Source of the DNA: Leucobacter sp. 7(1)
Lineage (GTDB): Bacteria; Actinomycetota; Actinomycetes; Actinomycetales; Microbacteriaceae
Reading direction: 5' to 3'
Length of the DNA: 42,770 bases
NCBI RefSeq assembly: GCF_900163635.1
Contig: NZ_FUID01000050.1
Span: 1 to 42,770, forward strand
In this document: one piece after another, positions 1-8,977 of the stretch
Layout: the number at the start of each line of letters is the position of its first letter
Position numbering within the stretch: the stretch's first letter is position 1
Notes under the pieces: model-generated
What the model was told of the DNA's origin: nothing
The model's input: only the letters and a program-made list of their open reading frames with translations
Database searches by the model: none
Program-made: the position numbers and the translations under genes

Positions 1-168
1 TCAGTGGTGAGGGCTTCCTGCTAGAGATAGGGCAGGTGTTGCACTCACCACCTGAGACCGCCCCCAAATTTGGCGAAATTTGGGTCGGTGTAGATAAATT
101 CGCTCGTGTTGGGCGGCAGGGGTGGGGCCGATCGGGGTGGATTCGCTGGGCGCTCAGCCCGGCCCGGG
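1..168. other. Left edge, no gene seen
   Basis: No convincing coding region is visible. A perfect hairpin (CCCAAATTT at 63-71, loop GGCG, AAATTTGGG at 76-84) lies downstream of the minus-strand tetR gene and could end its transcript. Bases ~30-60 (ggtgttgcactcacc) look like the terminal inverted repeats of some actinobacterial insertion sequences. No transposase is in view, so that is only a suspicion. Confidence 0.4.
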
Positions 169-774
169 TTACGCCGCGTCGGGGAGCGCGGCGCCGGCTT
201 GCTGCGCGTACACGGTGATCGCGCGCCGGGCCTCGGCGACAGTGATGCTGCCACCCGCCACGATGTGGAGCCCGTAGGCGTCTTCAAGCGCAACGAAGTT
301 CTTCGCGGTGTCCTCGAGCGGCCCGGTGAGTGAGAAATCCCCGGTCAGCACTCCCTCCGCGAGGATCTCAGTGTAGAGATCTAGCTGCTCTCGGTAGAGG
401 CGCTGCACAAGTTCGTCGTGGAGCGGCGACTTGCCGGCGAGCACGTCAAACTCGTAGAGCAATCGCATGAGCGCATCGTCGGGCCCGTCGGGGAGGCCCG
501 CATCGATTGCGGCCGCCAACTTGGCGGCTGGACTTGTGTGCCGGGCGACGAGAGCGGCGCGCTCCGTGCCGACTCGGGCCATGCCGGCGGCGTGCGCCTC
601 GACAAGGATCGCGTCGAGGTCGTCATAGTAATAGAGCAGCGCACCACGGGTGACGCCTGCCTGGTTCGCGACGTCCGTGAGGGACAGATTGCGGAGCCCA
701 TGCTCGGCGGCCGCGGCAAGCGCCGCGTCGACGACCTCGATGCGGCGCTGCTTCTGGGTACTCGGGCGGGCCAT
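169..774 (-). CDS. TetR/AcrR family transcriptional repressor
   Basis: A 201-residue protein of the usual TetR length. Residues ~10-55 form the N-terminal helix-turn-helix (LSLTDVANQAGVTRGALLYYY, split over the recognition helix) and the rest is a helical ligand-binding domain. The gene is divergent from the amidohydrolase/permease operon starting at 909. The 134-bp gap holds a perfect 18-bp palindrome over the operon's likely -10, so it most likely represses that operon and perhaps itself. The inducer is unknown; a substrate of the amidohydrolase or permease is the natural guess. Confidence 0.88.
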   Translation of the reverse strand: MARPSTQKQRRIEVVDAALAAAAEHGLRNLSLTDVANQAGVTRGALLYYYDDLDAILVEAHAAGMARVGTERAALVARHTSPAAKLAAAIDAGLPDGPDDALMRLLYEFDVLAGKSPLHDELVQRLYREQLDLYTEILAEGVLTGDFSLTGPLEDTAKNFVALEDAYGLHIVAGGSITVAEARRAITVYAQQAGAALPDAA

Positions 775-828
775 GTCCTCAAGTATGCCAGCAAACGCGC
801 GCGTGAAGTCCGGCTCAGCGCCGGTTAT

Positions 829-856
829 TTGACAATTGAGTAAATTAATTTACTCT
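829..856 (+). promoter_or_regulatory. Promoter of the amidohydrolase-permease operon
   Basis: A consensus -35 (TTGACA, 829-834), a 16-bp spacer and a TANNNT -10 (TACTCT, 851-856) precede the ATG at 909. The TetR operator lies across the spacer and -10. Confidence 0.6.
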
Positions 857-871
857 GGAGTTAAATAACTC
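838..871. promoter_or_regulatory. Putative TetR operators (two palindromes)
   Basis: GAGTAAATTAATTTACTC at 838-855 is a perfect 18-bp palindrome. A second, weaker one (GAGTT-AAAT-AACTC, 858-871) follows at once. Both lie between the divergent tetR and amidohydrolase genes. The AT-rich sequence stands out in a ~68% GC setting. Binding by the adjacent TetR is inferred from position and symmetry. Confidence 0.7.
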
Positions 872-908
872 GTTCGCGATCCCGTGGACCCGACCTGCAG
901 GAGCAGAC

Positions 909-2621
909 ATGGCCGTTGACACCCTGTACACCGGAGGGCGTATCCGCACCTTCGATCCCGCCCAGCCCTGGGTGGAAGCCCTCGGCGTGACGGGCGACCG
1001 GATCAGCTACGCCGGATCCGCCGCGGACGCGCCTGCCGCGCGCCACACGGTGCAGCTTGAAGGTCGCCTGGTCACCCCCGGCATCGCAGACACGCACAAC
1101 CACCTGCTGCTCGGCTTCGACGACCTCGCGGTGAGCCTCGACCAGGTGCAGAGCCTCGACATTGTGCGTGCCCGCATCGGTGAGTTCGCCGAGGCTCACC
1201 CCGAGCTCGACTGGATCTGCGCGGAAAACGCACTGTACTCGGTGGTCGAGGGCCGCCGCCCCAACGCGGACGACCTCGTCGGCGTCACCGATCGTCCGGT
1301 GTTCATCACAACCTACGACCAGCACTCGGTATGGCTCAACCGGCCCGCACTCGCGAAGCTCGGCATCCTGAACGGGGCCGATATCGCCTGGGGCAACCCG
1401 GAGAAGGACCCCACCACAGGGGAGCCGACAGGCTGGATCACCGACTTCTACACGAGCGCGATGACGATTGCCGGCCTCGCGGAGCTCCAGCGGGACATCC
1501 CCATGTACTCGCCGGATCGGCGCTACCGCAAGATCACGAACAGCCTGGAGATGGCCGCGAAGGTGGGCATCACCGCGGTCGTGGAACCACAGGTGCCGCT
1601 CGCTGAGCTGGACCTCTTTGCCCGCGCCGAGCGCGAGGGCAAGCTCACCTCCCGCACAATCGCCGCGATCTACCACGCAGTGGGGGCCGACGGAGACTTC
1701 CGCGCCCGCATCACCGAGGCGATCCGAGACACCCCGCAGCACGACCGGTTCTCGCTCGGGCCGGTGAAGCTGTACGCCGATGACGTCATCGAGCCGCACA
1801 CCGCAGCAATGCTTGAGGACTACGCGAACCGCCCCGGCCATCGCGGTCACACAAGCCTTGAACCCACCGAGTTCACGAAGCTCTACGTGGAGCTGGACCG
1901 CCTGGGGTACCAGGTGCACACCCACGCGATCGGCGACTGGGGCGTCCGTCTCACACTCGACTCGCTCGAAGAAGCGATTCGTGTCAACGGTGCCCGCGAC
2001 GCGCGCCACGGTATCGTGCACGCCGAGGTGCTTGCGGCGAGCGATCTGCCCCGCTTCCACGAACTCGGGATGGTCGCAGCGATGCAGCCTCGGCACGCCT
2101 CGCCGGATCTGGTAGCGGGCACCTGGATGGAAAACGTGGGAGAGGACCGCTGGGATCGCGCCTGGCGCTTCAAGTCCATGATCGACTCTGGCGCGCGCGT
2201 GACGTTCTCGAGTGACTGGCAGGTGGGCGAGATGGACCCCCTGATCGGACTCTACAGCGCCATGACCCGAGCGCGCCTGGATGGTCAGGACGCCTGGACC
2301 CCGGACGAGCGGTTGGACCTAGACCGCGCTCTGCGCGCCTACACCCTTGGCGGAGCTGAGGCCTTCCACCGGGAGGATCGTGTGGGCATGCTGCGCCCGG
2401 GCATGCTGGCGGATCTCGTTGTCTGGTCCGGCGATCTCTACGCGATGGAACCGGCGGAGCTGCTCGCGCAGCGCGCAGACCTCACCGTTGTGGGTGGCAC
2501 GCCGATCCACGACGACCGAGGCGAGCTTGGCGGCCTCGCAGCGGCCGGCCTGATGGCCGATCCGGGCGGTGCCGGCCAGAGCTGCGGGGAGCCGAACAGC
2601 GACCACGAGCACACACACTAG
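909..2621 (+). CDS. Amidohydrolase family 3 (YtcJ-like) metal-dependent hydrolase
   Basis: A 570-residue protein with the amidohydrolase superfamily layout: an N-terminal beta-sandwich strand set, the metal-binding HxH in PGIADTHNHLLLGF (~residue 60-70), a TIM barrel, and a C-terminal LRPGMLADLVVW segment typical of the family 3/YtcJ group. The ATG at 909 has AGGAG about 5 bases upstream. Family members hydrolyse amide or formamide bonds; the substrate cannot be read from sequence. The APC permease follows 33 bp later in the same direction, suggesting import then hydrolysis of a nitrogenous compound under TetR control. Confidence 0.85.
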   Translation: MAVDTLYTGGRIRTFDPAQPWVEALGVTGDRISYAGSAADAPAARHTVQLEGRLVTPGIADTHNHLLLGFDDLAVSLDQVQSLDIVRARIGEFAEAHPELDWICAENALYSVVEGRRPNADDLVGVTDRPVFITTYDQHSVWLNRPALAKLGILNGADIAWGNPEKDPTTGEPTGWITDFYTSAMTIAGLAELQRDIPMYSPDRRYRKITNSLEMAAKVGITAVVEPQVPLAELDLFARAEREGKLTSRTIAAIYHAVGADGDFRARITEAIRDTPQHDRFSLGPVKLYADDVIEPHTAAMLEDYANRPGHRGHTSLEPTEFTKLYVELDRLGYQVHTHAIGDWGVRLTLDSLEEAIRVNGARDARHGIVHAEVLAASDLPRFHELGMVAAMQPRHASPDLVAGTWMENVGEDRWDRAWRFKSMIDSGARVTFSSDWQVGEMDPLIGLYSAMTRARLDGQDAWTPDERLDLDRALRAYTLGGAEAFHREDRVGMLRPGMLADLVVWSGDLYAMEPAELLAQRADLTVVGGTPIHDDRGELGGLAAAGLMADPGGAGQSCGEPNSDHEHTH

Positions 2622-2654
2622 ACACCCGCACCACCCACAGAAAGCAGCATCACG

Positions 2655-4112
2655 ATGTCATCGTCGCCATCACCCACCACATCGCGGGCGGCACGCCCTG
2701 AGCCGGGAAGCTCTCCTGAGTCCCCGGCCCAGGGGGCTGCCCTCGCGCAGGGGCAGGATCCCGCGGCCGCGCCGGCCACACTCCGACGCACGCTGAAGCT
2801 CCGGCACCTTGTGTTCATCGGGCTGGCGTACATGGCGCCCCTCGCTGTGTTCGACATGTTTGGGATCGTCGCCGCGGAGACCGGCGGGCATGTCCCGCTC
2901 GCCTACCTCGTGGTGATCGTTGCGGTGCTATTCACCGCGTTCAGTTACTCGCGCATGGTGCGGCTGTTCCCGATTGCGGGATCCGCCTACACCTACGCGA
3001 AAGAAGCGATCAACGCCCACGTGGGATTCCTGGTGGGCTGGGCTGCGACCCTCGACTACCTTCTGCTCCCCATGATCAACGCGATCCTCTCAGCGATCTA
3101 CATGGGCGCGGTCTTCCCCGACGTGCCGTTCTGGGTGTGGGTGGTGTTGACTGTAGCGATCTGCACGGTGATGAACCTTGTGGGCGTGAAGCTTGCGGCG
3201 AGCATGAATATGCTGCTCGTCGGGATCCAGCTCGTTGTCGCCGTGGTGTTTGTGACGTTGACGATCATCAACATCTCGAACGGTGCCAACGGTGCGGAGT
3301 TCACGATCCGGCCCTTTATTTCGAGCGATGTGCAGCTCGCCGCGATTAGCGCGGGTGCCGCGATCCTCGCCCTGTCGTTCCTCGGATTTGATGCGGTCTC
3401 AACGCTTGCGGAGGAGGCCGAGAAGCCGGAGCGCGATATTCCGCGGGCCATCTTCATCATCATCGCGGTCGCCGGAGCCTTTTTCATTACGGTGACCTAT
3501 GTGATGCAGGTGCTGTTCCCGGACGTCACGCTGCTCGGCGACATCGTGGGCGCATCACCGGAGATTGCGAAGTACATCGGCGGGGCCGCATTCCAAGCGA
3601 TCTTTGTGGGCGGCTACATGATGGCCGTGCTGGGCTGCGGGATCACCCAGCAGATGAGCGCCGCACGCCTGCTCTACGCCATGGGCCGTGACGGGGCGCT
3701 CCCGAAGCGCCTCTTTGGTCGAATCAACCCGAGCACGGGCGTCCCGGTGGTGAACGTGCTGATCGTGGCAGCGATCGCGCTGACCGCGCTGTTTGTCGAC
3801 CTCGATCAGGCAGCCTCGATGATTAACTTCGGCGCATTCATCGCATTCACCTTCGTAAACCTGTCCGTGATCTTCGTGTTCTTCCGCTTCCTGAAACGGC
3901 GTGGACCCGGTGCCTGGCTCACCTTCGTCCTGATCCCAGCTGTCGGCGTCGTCATCAATGTCTGGCTGTGGCTCAGCCTGGATGCGATCTCGATGATCAT
4001 CGGCGGGATCTGGTTGGTGCTCGGTGCGGTGTATCTCGTGGTCAAGACCCGGGGCTTCCGCGCGGCGGCCCCGGATCTCACCGGTCCGATCAACATCGGC
4101 ATGTACGAGTAA
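2655..4112 (+). CDS. APC superfamily amino acid/amine permease
   Basis: A 485-residue membrane protein with about 12 hydrophobic segments after a ~45-residue polar N-terminus. The first helix holds LKLRHLVFIGLAYMAPLAVF, and EEAEKPERDIPRAIF in the middle is the conserved loop of APC transporters. It probably imports an amino acid, amine or related compound for the upstream amidohydrolase. It ends three bases before the convergent decarboxylase gene with no hairpin between them. The exact substrate is unknown. Confidence 0.85.
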   Translation: MSSSPSPTTSRAARPEPGSSPESPAQGAALAQGQDPAAAPATLRRTLKLRHLVFIGLAYMAPLAVFDMFGIVAAETGGHVPLAYLVVIVAVLFTAFSYSRMVRLFPIAGSAYTYAKEAINAHVGFLVGWAATLDYLLLPMINAILSAIYMGAVFPDVPFWVWVVLTVAICTVMNLVGVKLAASMNMLLVGIQLVVAVVFVTLTIINISNGANGAEFTIRPFISSDVQLAAISAGAAILALSFLGFDAVSTLAEEAEKPERDIPRAIFIIIAVAGAFFITVTYVMQVLFPDVTLLGDIVGASPEIAKYIGGAAFQAIFVGGYMMAVLGCGITQQMSAARLLYAMGRDGALPKRLFGRINPSTGVPVVNVLIVAAIALTALFVDLDQAASMINFGAFIAFTFVNLSVIFVFFRFLKRRGPGAWLTFVLIPAVGVVINVWLWLSLDAISMIIGGIWLVLGAVYLVVKTRGFRAAAPDLTGPINIGMYE

Positions 4113-4115
4113 ACG

Positions 4116-5657
4116 CTACTCCAGGAGCACTCGAATGTGCGTCACCTCAGGATCTTCCGCACCGCGGATATAGCTTCCTGGGAGCGCCGCAGTCTCCCGC
4201 AAGTAGGTGATGAGTTCGGCGGTGAGGCGTTCGCCTGGGACCGCGTTGGGGATCCCCGGGGGATACGCCGCAAGCATCGCCGCGCTCACGCGACCCTCTG
4301 CTGCGGTGGCGGGGACGGATTCACTCCTCGCGAGGTATGCCTCGCGAGGAGTGAGGACGCGCTCGCCGGGAGCCGGTGCTGTGGGGAGCCGAGACAGGTC
4401 ATCTGTGTCGGGGGTCGCGAACGAAAGCTCGTCCGCTCGGGTGTCCCTCGGCTGGGGCGGCGCACAGGCATCAATCGCGGCCATGAGGCCTGTGACGTTG
4501 GGGCTGCTGCGTGGGCCGATGAGGGCAACAATAGTGGTGGGTGACGCGATCTCCACGAACACCGGAGGCTCGGCGCTTGCCAGTCGACTTTTGAGTTCAG
4601 GGCCGGAGACGTCGCGTCCTCGCACATCGATGGACACGTGGAGCGGATCGATCGACGTGCTGCCCGGATGGGCGAGGAAGTCCGGCTCTGCAAGGCGGAG
4701 CCCCGGACTCGCCGCAACGAGTTCTCGGAGTTCAGCAGCGCTGGCGAGCGCCGCACCCATTGCCTCGGAACCGGTGGCGAGCTCTGCGCGAGCGATATCG
4801 AGTGAGGCGAGCAGCAGTGAGTTGAGGCTTGTCGACTCGGTAAGTCGATATGCCGCGTCAAGGGCGGGCTCCAGTTGCGCTCCCACAGGCGTATCGCACA
4901 GGTGGAGGAATGCGGTCTGTGTCAGGCTTCCCCCCAGCTTATGGACACTGGTGAGCACCACGTCGGCACCCTGCCGGGTCGGGGACTCGGGCAGGTTCGG
5001 GTGGAACCCAAAGTGGGCACCCCAGGAACCGTCGACGATCAGGGCGGCACCGTAGTTGTGGCACGATGTGGCGATCGCCGCGATGTCAGACACCACACCG
5101 AAATAGCTCGGGGACACGAGCACAAGTGCGGCGAACGGCTGCCCTTCGGCGGCAGCTTCTGACAGCGCGCGCTCCGCCGTTTCCGGAGTGATTCCGTGCG
5201 CAATCCCGTGGTGAGGGTCAAACTCGGGGAAGATGTATTCGGGCCGCGCTCCCGACATGACTAGACCGTCGTACACGCTCGAGTGACAGCTGCGTTGAAC
5301 GAGCACTCGGTCCCCGAGCGCGGCAATCGCCTGCAACGCCATCCTGTTTCCCTGCGAAGCCCCGTTTGTTAGGAACCAGCTTGTCCGCGCTCCCCAGGCG
5401 GACGCAGCGAGCCTCCGCGCCTGATCAAAGGCGTTGTTGGCCCCGAGATCGATTCCCTCTACGAGTTGCGGAATATCGAGTTCGAGCGCCCGCGCACCAA
5501 GAAAATCACGGAGGCGGTCCGAACCGCCCGCACCGCCGGCTGCGTGTCCGGGGATCATGAACCTGAGGCCGCTGCGTGCGCGATGGGCTTCAAGGGCGTC
5601 CGCGTAGGGGGCGAGGTGCTGGGCGTCCTGCGATGGCGGCGCTTGCTGCGGGCTCAC
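4116..5657 (-). CDS. Orn/Lys/Arg decarboxylase-family PLP enzyme
   Basis: A 513-residue fold-type I PLP enzyme. The N-terminus carries the family's FMIPGHAAG motif (usually PGH). The PLP lysine sits in VLTSVHKLGGSLTQ, and an aspartate in LIVDGSWGAHFG matches the cofactor-binding motif. It resembles the short Gram-positive arginine/lysine/ornithine decarboxylases. The GTG start at 5657 overlaps the oxidase stop by four bases (GTGA), so the two are translationally coupled. A decarboxylase that makes amines at the end of an amine-uptake and oxidation operon is slightly odd; it could make the oxidase substrate from an amino acid. Substrate unproven. Confidence 0.8.
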   Translation of the reverse strand: MSPQQAPPSQDAQHLAPYADALEAHRARSGLRFMIPGHAAGGAGGSDRLRDFLGARALELDIPQLVEGIDLGANNAFDQARRLAASAWGARTSWFLTNGASQGNRMALQAIAALGDRVLVQRSCHSSVYDGLVMSGARPEYIFPEFDPHHGIAHGITPETAERALSEAAAEGQPFAALVLVSPSYFGVVSDIAAIATSCHNYGAALIVDGSWGAHFGFHPNLPESPTRQGADVVLTSVHKLGGSLTQTAFLHLCDTPVGAQLEPALDAAYRLTESTSLNSLLLASLDIARAELATGSEAMGAALASAAELRELVAASPGLRLAEPDFLAHPGSTSIDPLHVSIDVRGRDVSGPELKSRLASAEPPVFVEIASPTTIVALIGPRSSPNVTGLMAAIDACAPPQPRDTRADELSFATPDTDDLSRLPTAPAPGERVLTPREAYLARSESVPATAAEGRVSAAMLAAYPPGIPNAVPGERLTAELITYLRETAALPGSYIRGAEDPEVTHIRVLLE

Positions 5658-6931
5658 CGTGAGAACCGATCGAGTGCGGCATAATAGATTCCCGCGACGG
5701 GAACGAACCAGGGCCAGCCAACGTGGCCGGGGATCGGCGGATTGGAGAGGTCAGACCACGGGTTGTCTGCCTCTCCACTGACGTTCCCCGCGAGAATCTT
5801 GCCCATGTACGTCGCCATTTGTACGCCGTGCCCGGTGTAGCCCTGGGCAAACCAGTACCCGTCGTGTGTGCCGGAGTGGACCATCCGATCCAGACTGATA
5901 TCGACGAGTCCTCCCCACGCGTATTCCACTGCGACGCCGCGCAACTGCGGGAAGAGCTCGACCATTTCACGCTGCAGGATCTCACCGCTCTTCGGATCCG
6001 ACGCGACGTCGCGACTCAAGAACCGGGCACGACCCCCGAAAGCGAGCCGGTTGTCCTCGGTGAGCCGGAAATAGTTGAGGAGTTCTTTGCTATCGGAGCA
6101 CACGCGGCGATTGGGGAGGATCGACTGAGCGAGTTCCGGGCTGAGTGGCTCGGTGACGATCACAAAGCTCCCCACCGGGGCGAAGCGGCGTTGCAGCCAG
6201 CCAAAGGGCCGCTTCGAATAGGCGCCCGTCGCAACCACCAATTGCGGTGCCTCGAAATCTCCCCGTGCGGTATGTACGCGGTGCCCACCGCGCTGGGTGC
6301 GTGAAACGCCAGTCACCGGGGTGTGCTCGTGTATCAGTGCGCCGCGCGAAACGGCCCCCTGCACCATCGCACCCAGAAGCTTCGTTGGGTGAACGCTCGC
6401 ACCTGCAGGATCGATCATGCCGCCGAAGTAGGTGTCGGTTCCAATTTCTTGACGTACTTCAGCGCGGTCAAGAAATTGCGCGGGGTGTCCCGTGAGTTCT
6501 GTGATCAGTGCGGCCTCGCGCTCGTAGTGAGCGACGTGGCCTTCGCGAGCCGCCAGGTTCATCAGACCGGCTCGTCGGAACTCGGTGTCGACGGCCTCAT
6601 CGGTGGAGATTTGCTCAATGAGGTCGATCGCGTCGTTGTATCGTTGGCGCATCGAAACCGCACGCTCAACGCCGTAGCGTGACACTGCCCGGGACAGCGA
6701 CACCGAGAGTCCGGTGGTCGCCATCCCACCGTTTCTCCCGGAAGCACCCCAGCCGACTGTGTGCGATTCAAGAACACGGACGCGGGCACCGCGCTTCGCC
6801 AGGTGGTAGGCACAGGACATTCCTGTCAGCCCAGCTCCAACGACGATGACATCGGCGTCGTTCCCGGAATCAGCAGGTGGAATCGGAACCGTCGGTGCGG
6901 CGGTGTCGAGCCAGTAGGCGGTGTCTTTCAT
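5654..6931 (-). CDS. puuB-like: FAD-dependent amine oxidase (gamma-glutamylputrescine oxidase-like)
   Basis: A 425-residue DAO-type oxidoreductase with the Rossmann motif VVGAGLTGMSCAYHLAKRG (~residues 31-49) and the RxGxxGRNGG-type segment (SGRNGGMATTGLS) seen in PuuB-like and glycine-oxidase-like enzymes. The family oxidises primary amines or gamma-glutamyl-putrescine to aldehyde plus H2O2. Position between polyamine-type transport genes and a decarboxylase, with a semialdehyde dehydrogenase nearby, supports polyamine oxidation. No glutamylputrescine synthetase (puuA) is in the window, so a direct amine oxidase is equally possible. Confidence 0.8.
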   Translation of the reverse strand: MKDTAYWLDTAAPTVPIPPADSGNDADVIVVGAGLTGMSCAYHLAKRGARVRVLESHTVGWGASGRNGGMATTGLSVSLSRAVSRYGVERAVSMRQRYNDAIDLIEQISTDEAVDTEFRRAGLMNLAAREGHVAHYEREAALITELTGHPAQFLDRAEVRQEIGTDTYFGGMIDPAGASVHPTKLLGAMVQGAVSRGALIHEHTPVTGVSRTQRGGHRVHTARGDFEAPQLVVATGAYSKRPFGWLQRRFAPVGSFVIVTEPLSPELAQSILPNRRVCSDSKELLNYFRLTEDNRLAFGGRARFLSRDVASDPKSGEILQREMVELFPQLRGVAVEYAWGGLVDISLDRMVHSGTHDGYWFAQGYTGHGVQMATYMGKILAGNVSGEADNPWSDLSNPPIPGHVGWPWFVPVAGIYYAALDRFSR

Positions 6932-6980
6932 GAGTTCCTCAAGTCAGGTGGGGTGAGTGGTGGGTCGCGATGCCCAGCGG

Positions 6981-8189
6981 CTATGTCAGGAACTCGCCGG
7001 CGCCGCCGTCGTCTGCAAGGACTACGGCGTTGGCGGGGTCCCATACCGCGGTCAGTGCGCTGCCGGGCACCGCCCCGGGGGCCTCGGAGTCTGTCTTTGC
7101 CATGCCGGTCGAGCCGTCAGGCAGGCGAAGCTCGTATCGCCAGGCATTGCCGAGGTAAGTTGCAGTTCGAATTGTCACTGGGATGCCGCAGTGTCCTGTG
7201 GGCAGCGCAGAACCCACCGACTGTAGCGCGAGTTTTTCGGGGCGGATCAGCACGGCGGCAGTGCTGTCAGGTGTTGTTCCACGGCCCGCAACGCGGTGGC
7301 CGGCTGCGTTCCCGGTACTGTGCCCGGCCACACTCGTAAATCCGGTGCCCCGAACGAGAGTCGAGTCACCCACAAAGGTCCCCACAAAGAGCGTGCTGGG
7401 GGATTCGTAGAGCTCCTGCGGAGTACCCAGCTGTTCGATGCGACCGTTGTTGAAGACCGCGATCCGATCTGACAGCGAGAGCGCCTCTTCCTGGTCGTGC
7501 GTCACGTAGAGGAACGTTGACCGTACTTCCAGATGGATTCGTTTGATTTCACTTTGAAGCCAGTCCCGCAGCTTCTTGTCGAGCGCTCCCAGAGGCTCAT
7601 CCATCAAGAGCACGGCCGGGTTGTATACAAGTGCACGCGCGAGTGCGACGCGCTGTTGCTGGCCACCACTGAGCTCACTGGGAGTGCGCTCGGCATAGTC
7701 GGTCATGTGCACCATTGCGAGTGCGTCTCCCACCATCTTCGCGCGTTCGGCTTTCCCGATCCGGCGTCGTTCAAGCGGGAATGCGACGTTTCCGGCAACG
7801 GTGCGGTGCGGAAACAGCGCATAGTTTTGGAACACCATGCCGATGTCACGTTTGTGTGGCGGGACGGCGGCCACGGACCGGTCATGGATCTGGATCCCAC
7901 CCTCGGAGACCTGGGTGAAACCCGCGATCATGCTGAGCGTGGTGGTCTTGCCGGAGCCGCTGGGGCCGAGGAACGTCACAAACTCACCGCGACGAATGTC
8001 GATGCTGATATCGTCAACGACTGGTTTGCCACCGTATCGTTTGGTGACATTGGTGAGTCGGACCCCGATGCGGCTGGCCTGATCTGGCTGTTCCTCCGAC
8101 GGACCGTGTGCTGAATGGGCTGAGTGTGACATTGCGGGCTCTCCTCTGAGCAGGGCGGGAACGGACGTCGGGTCGGGGGTGGGTGTCAT
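6981..8189 (-). CDS. potA-like: ABC transporter ATP-binding protein, polyamine type
   Basis: 402 residues if started at the ATG at 8189 (MTPTPDP). That start overlaps the upstream permease stop as ATGA, which decides it over the longer open frame reaching 8468. Walker A is LGPSGSGKTTTL, the signature is LSGGQQQRVALARAL, and Walker B is LLMDEPLGALD. A C-terminal TOBE-like region follows, as in PotA and other iron/spermidine-class ATPases. It powers the two adjacent permeases. A poorly conserved ~45-residue N-terminal tail precedes the domain. Confidence 0.9.
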   Translation of the reverse strand: MTPTPDPTSVPALLRGEPAMSHSAHSAHGPSEEQPDQASRIGVRLTNVTKRYGGKPVVDDISIDIRRGEFVTFLGPSGSGKTTTLSMIAGFTQVSEGGIQIHDRSVAAVPPHKRDIGMVFQNYALFPHRTVAGNVAFPLERRRIGKAERAKMVGDALAMVHMTDYAERTPSELSGGQQQRVALARALVYNPAVLLMDEPLGALDKKLRDWLQSEIKRIHLEVRSTFLYVTHDQEEALSLSDRIAVFNNGRIEQLGTPQELYESPSTLFVGTFVGDSTLVRGTGFTSVAGHSTGNAAGHRVAGRGTTPDSTAAVLIRPEKLALQSVGSALPTGHCGIPVTIRTATYLGNAWRYELRLPDGSTGMAKTDSEAPGAVPGSALTAVWDPANAVVLADDGGAGEFLT

Positions 8190-8977
8190 CGTGACACCGC
8201 TGCCCCACGTGACCGACGGCCGGAGAACTGGGCGATCAGCATGACAGTGACGGACACAAGCATCACCATGACTGAGACCGCTGCGACAGTGGGATCGGTG
8301 TCCTTGGTCACGGACCTGAAGATCTTCACTGGAAGCGTCTGCAAATAGGGAGTCTGGATAAAGAGCGACAGAATCACCTCGTCGAATGAAGTCACGAACG
8401 CCAGCAGAGCGCCGGAGAGCACGCCTGGAGCGATGAGCGGCAGCGTGACCAGACGGAAGGTGTCCCACCGGTTCGCTCCGAGTGTCGCCGCGGCGTCACC
8501 GAGTCGAGTGTCGACGCCTCGCAAGCTCGCGAGGACATTGGTGAGGACGAGGGGCAACGATACGACAGTGTGTGCAAGCACAAACCCCCACAGCGTTCCG
8601 AGTAAGCCCGTGGTTAAGAAGATCGAGTACAACCCAATCGCAATCACGATGCCGGGGACAAGGAGCGGCAACATGAAGTACTGCTGGAGCCAAGCAGCCC
8701 AGCGCGGCTTCATTTTGACGAGGGCCAGCGCCGCGCACACGCCCGCCACCGTCGCGACGAGTGCGGTGAGTACGGCGACGCGGGCCGACGCCCAGAACGC
8801 CTTCAACCAACCGACATCAGTGAAGAAGTTCTCATACCAACGCGTTGACCAGCCCTTGGGAGGGAAGTTGAAAGAAGCCTGATCAGTGAATGAGATCGGG
8901 ATGATGATAAGCGTGGGCGCCACGAGCCAGATCACGACGATGACCGCGAATATGGAGAGCACAATCTTGAGTTTCAC
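8186..8977 (-). CDS. potC-like: ABC transporter permease, PotC-like
   Basis: 263 residues, six predicted membrane helices, with the EAA-type loop (LGDAAATLGANRWDTFRLV) that contacts the ATPase. The GTG start at 8977 overlaps the PotB stop (GTGA), and its own stop overlaps the ATPase start (ATGA). The family is the spermidine/putrescine (and related) importer permease group. Confidence 0.9.
   Translation of the reverse strand: MKLKIVLSIFAVIVVIWLVAPTLIIIPISFTDQASFNFPPKGWSTRWYENFFTDVGWLKAFWASARVAVLTALVATVAGVCAALALVKMKPRWAAWLQQYFMLPLLVPGIVIAIGLYSIFLTTGLLGTLWGFVLAHTVVSLPLVLTNVLASLRGVDTRLGDAAATLGANRWDTFRLVTLPLIAPGVLSGALLAFVTSFDEVILSLFIQTPYLQTLPVKIFRSVTKDTDPTVAAVSVMVMLVSVTVMLIAQFSGRRSRGAAVSR

Noticed and set aside
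861..2096. 411-residue open frame on the minus strand
   Set aside because: It lies wholly opposite the amidohydrolase, shows no family motifs, and is a common artefact of high-GC codon use.
8190..8468. Longer start of the ABC ATPase
   Set aside because: It would overlap the permease by 280 bases; the ATGA overlap at 8189 is a far better start.
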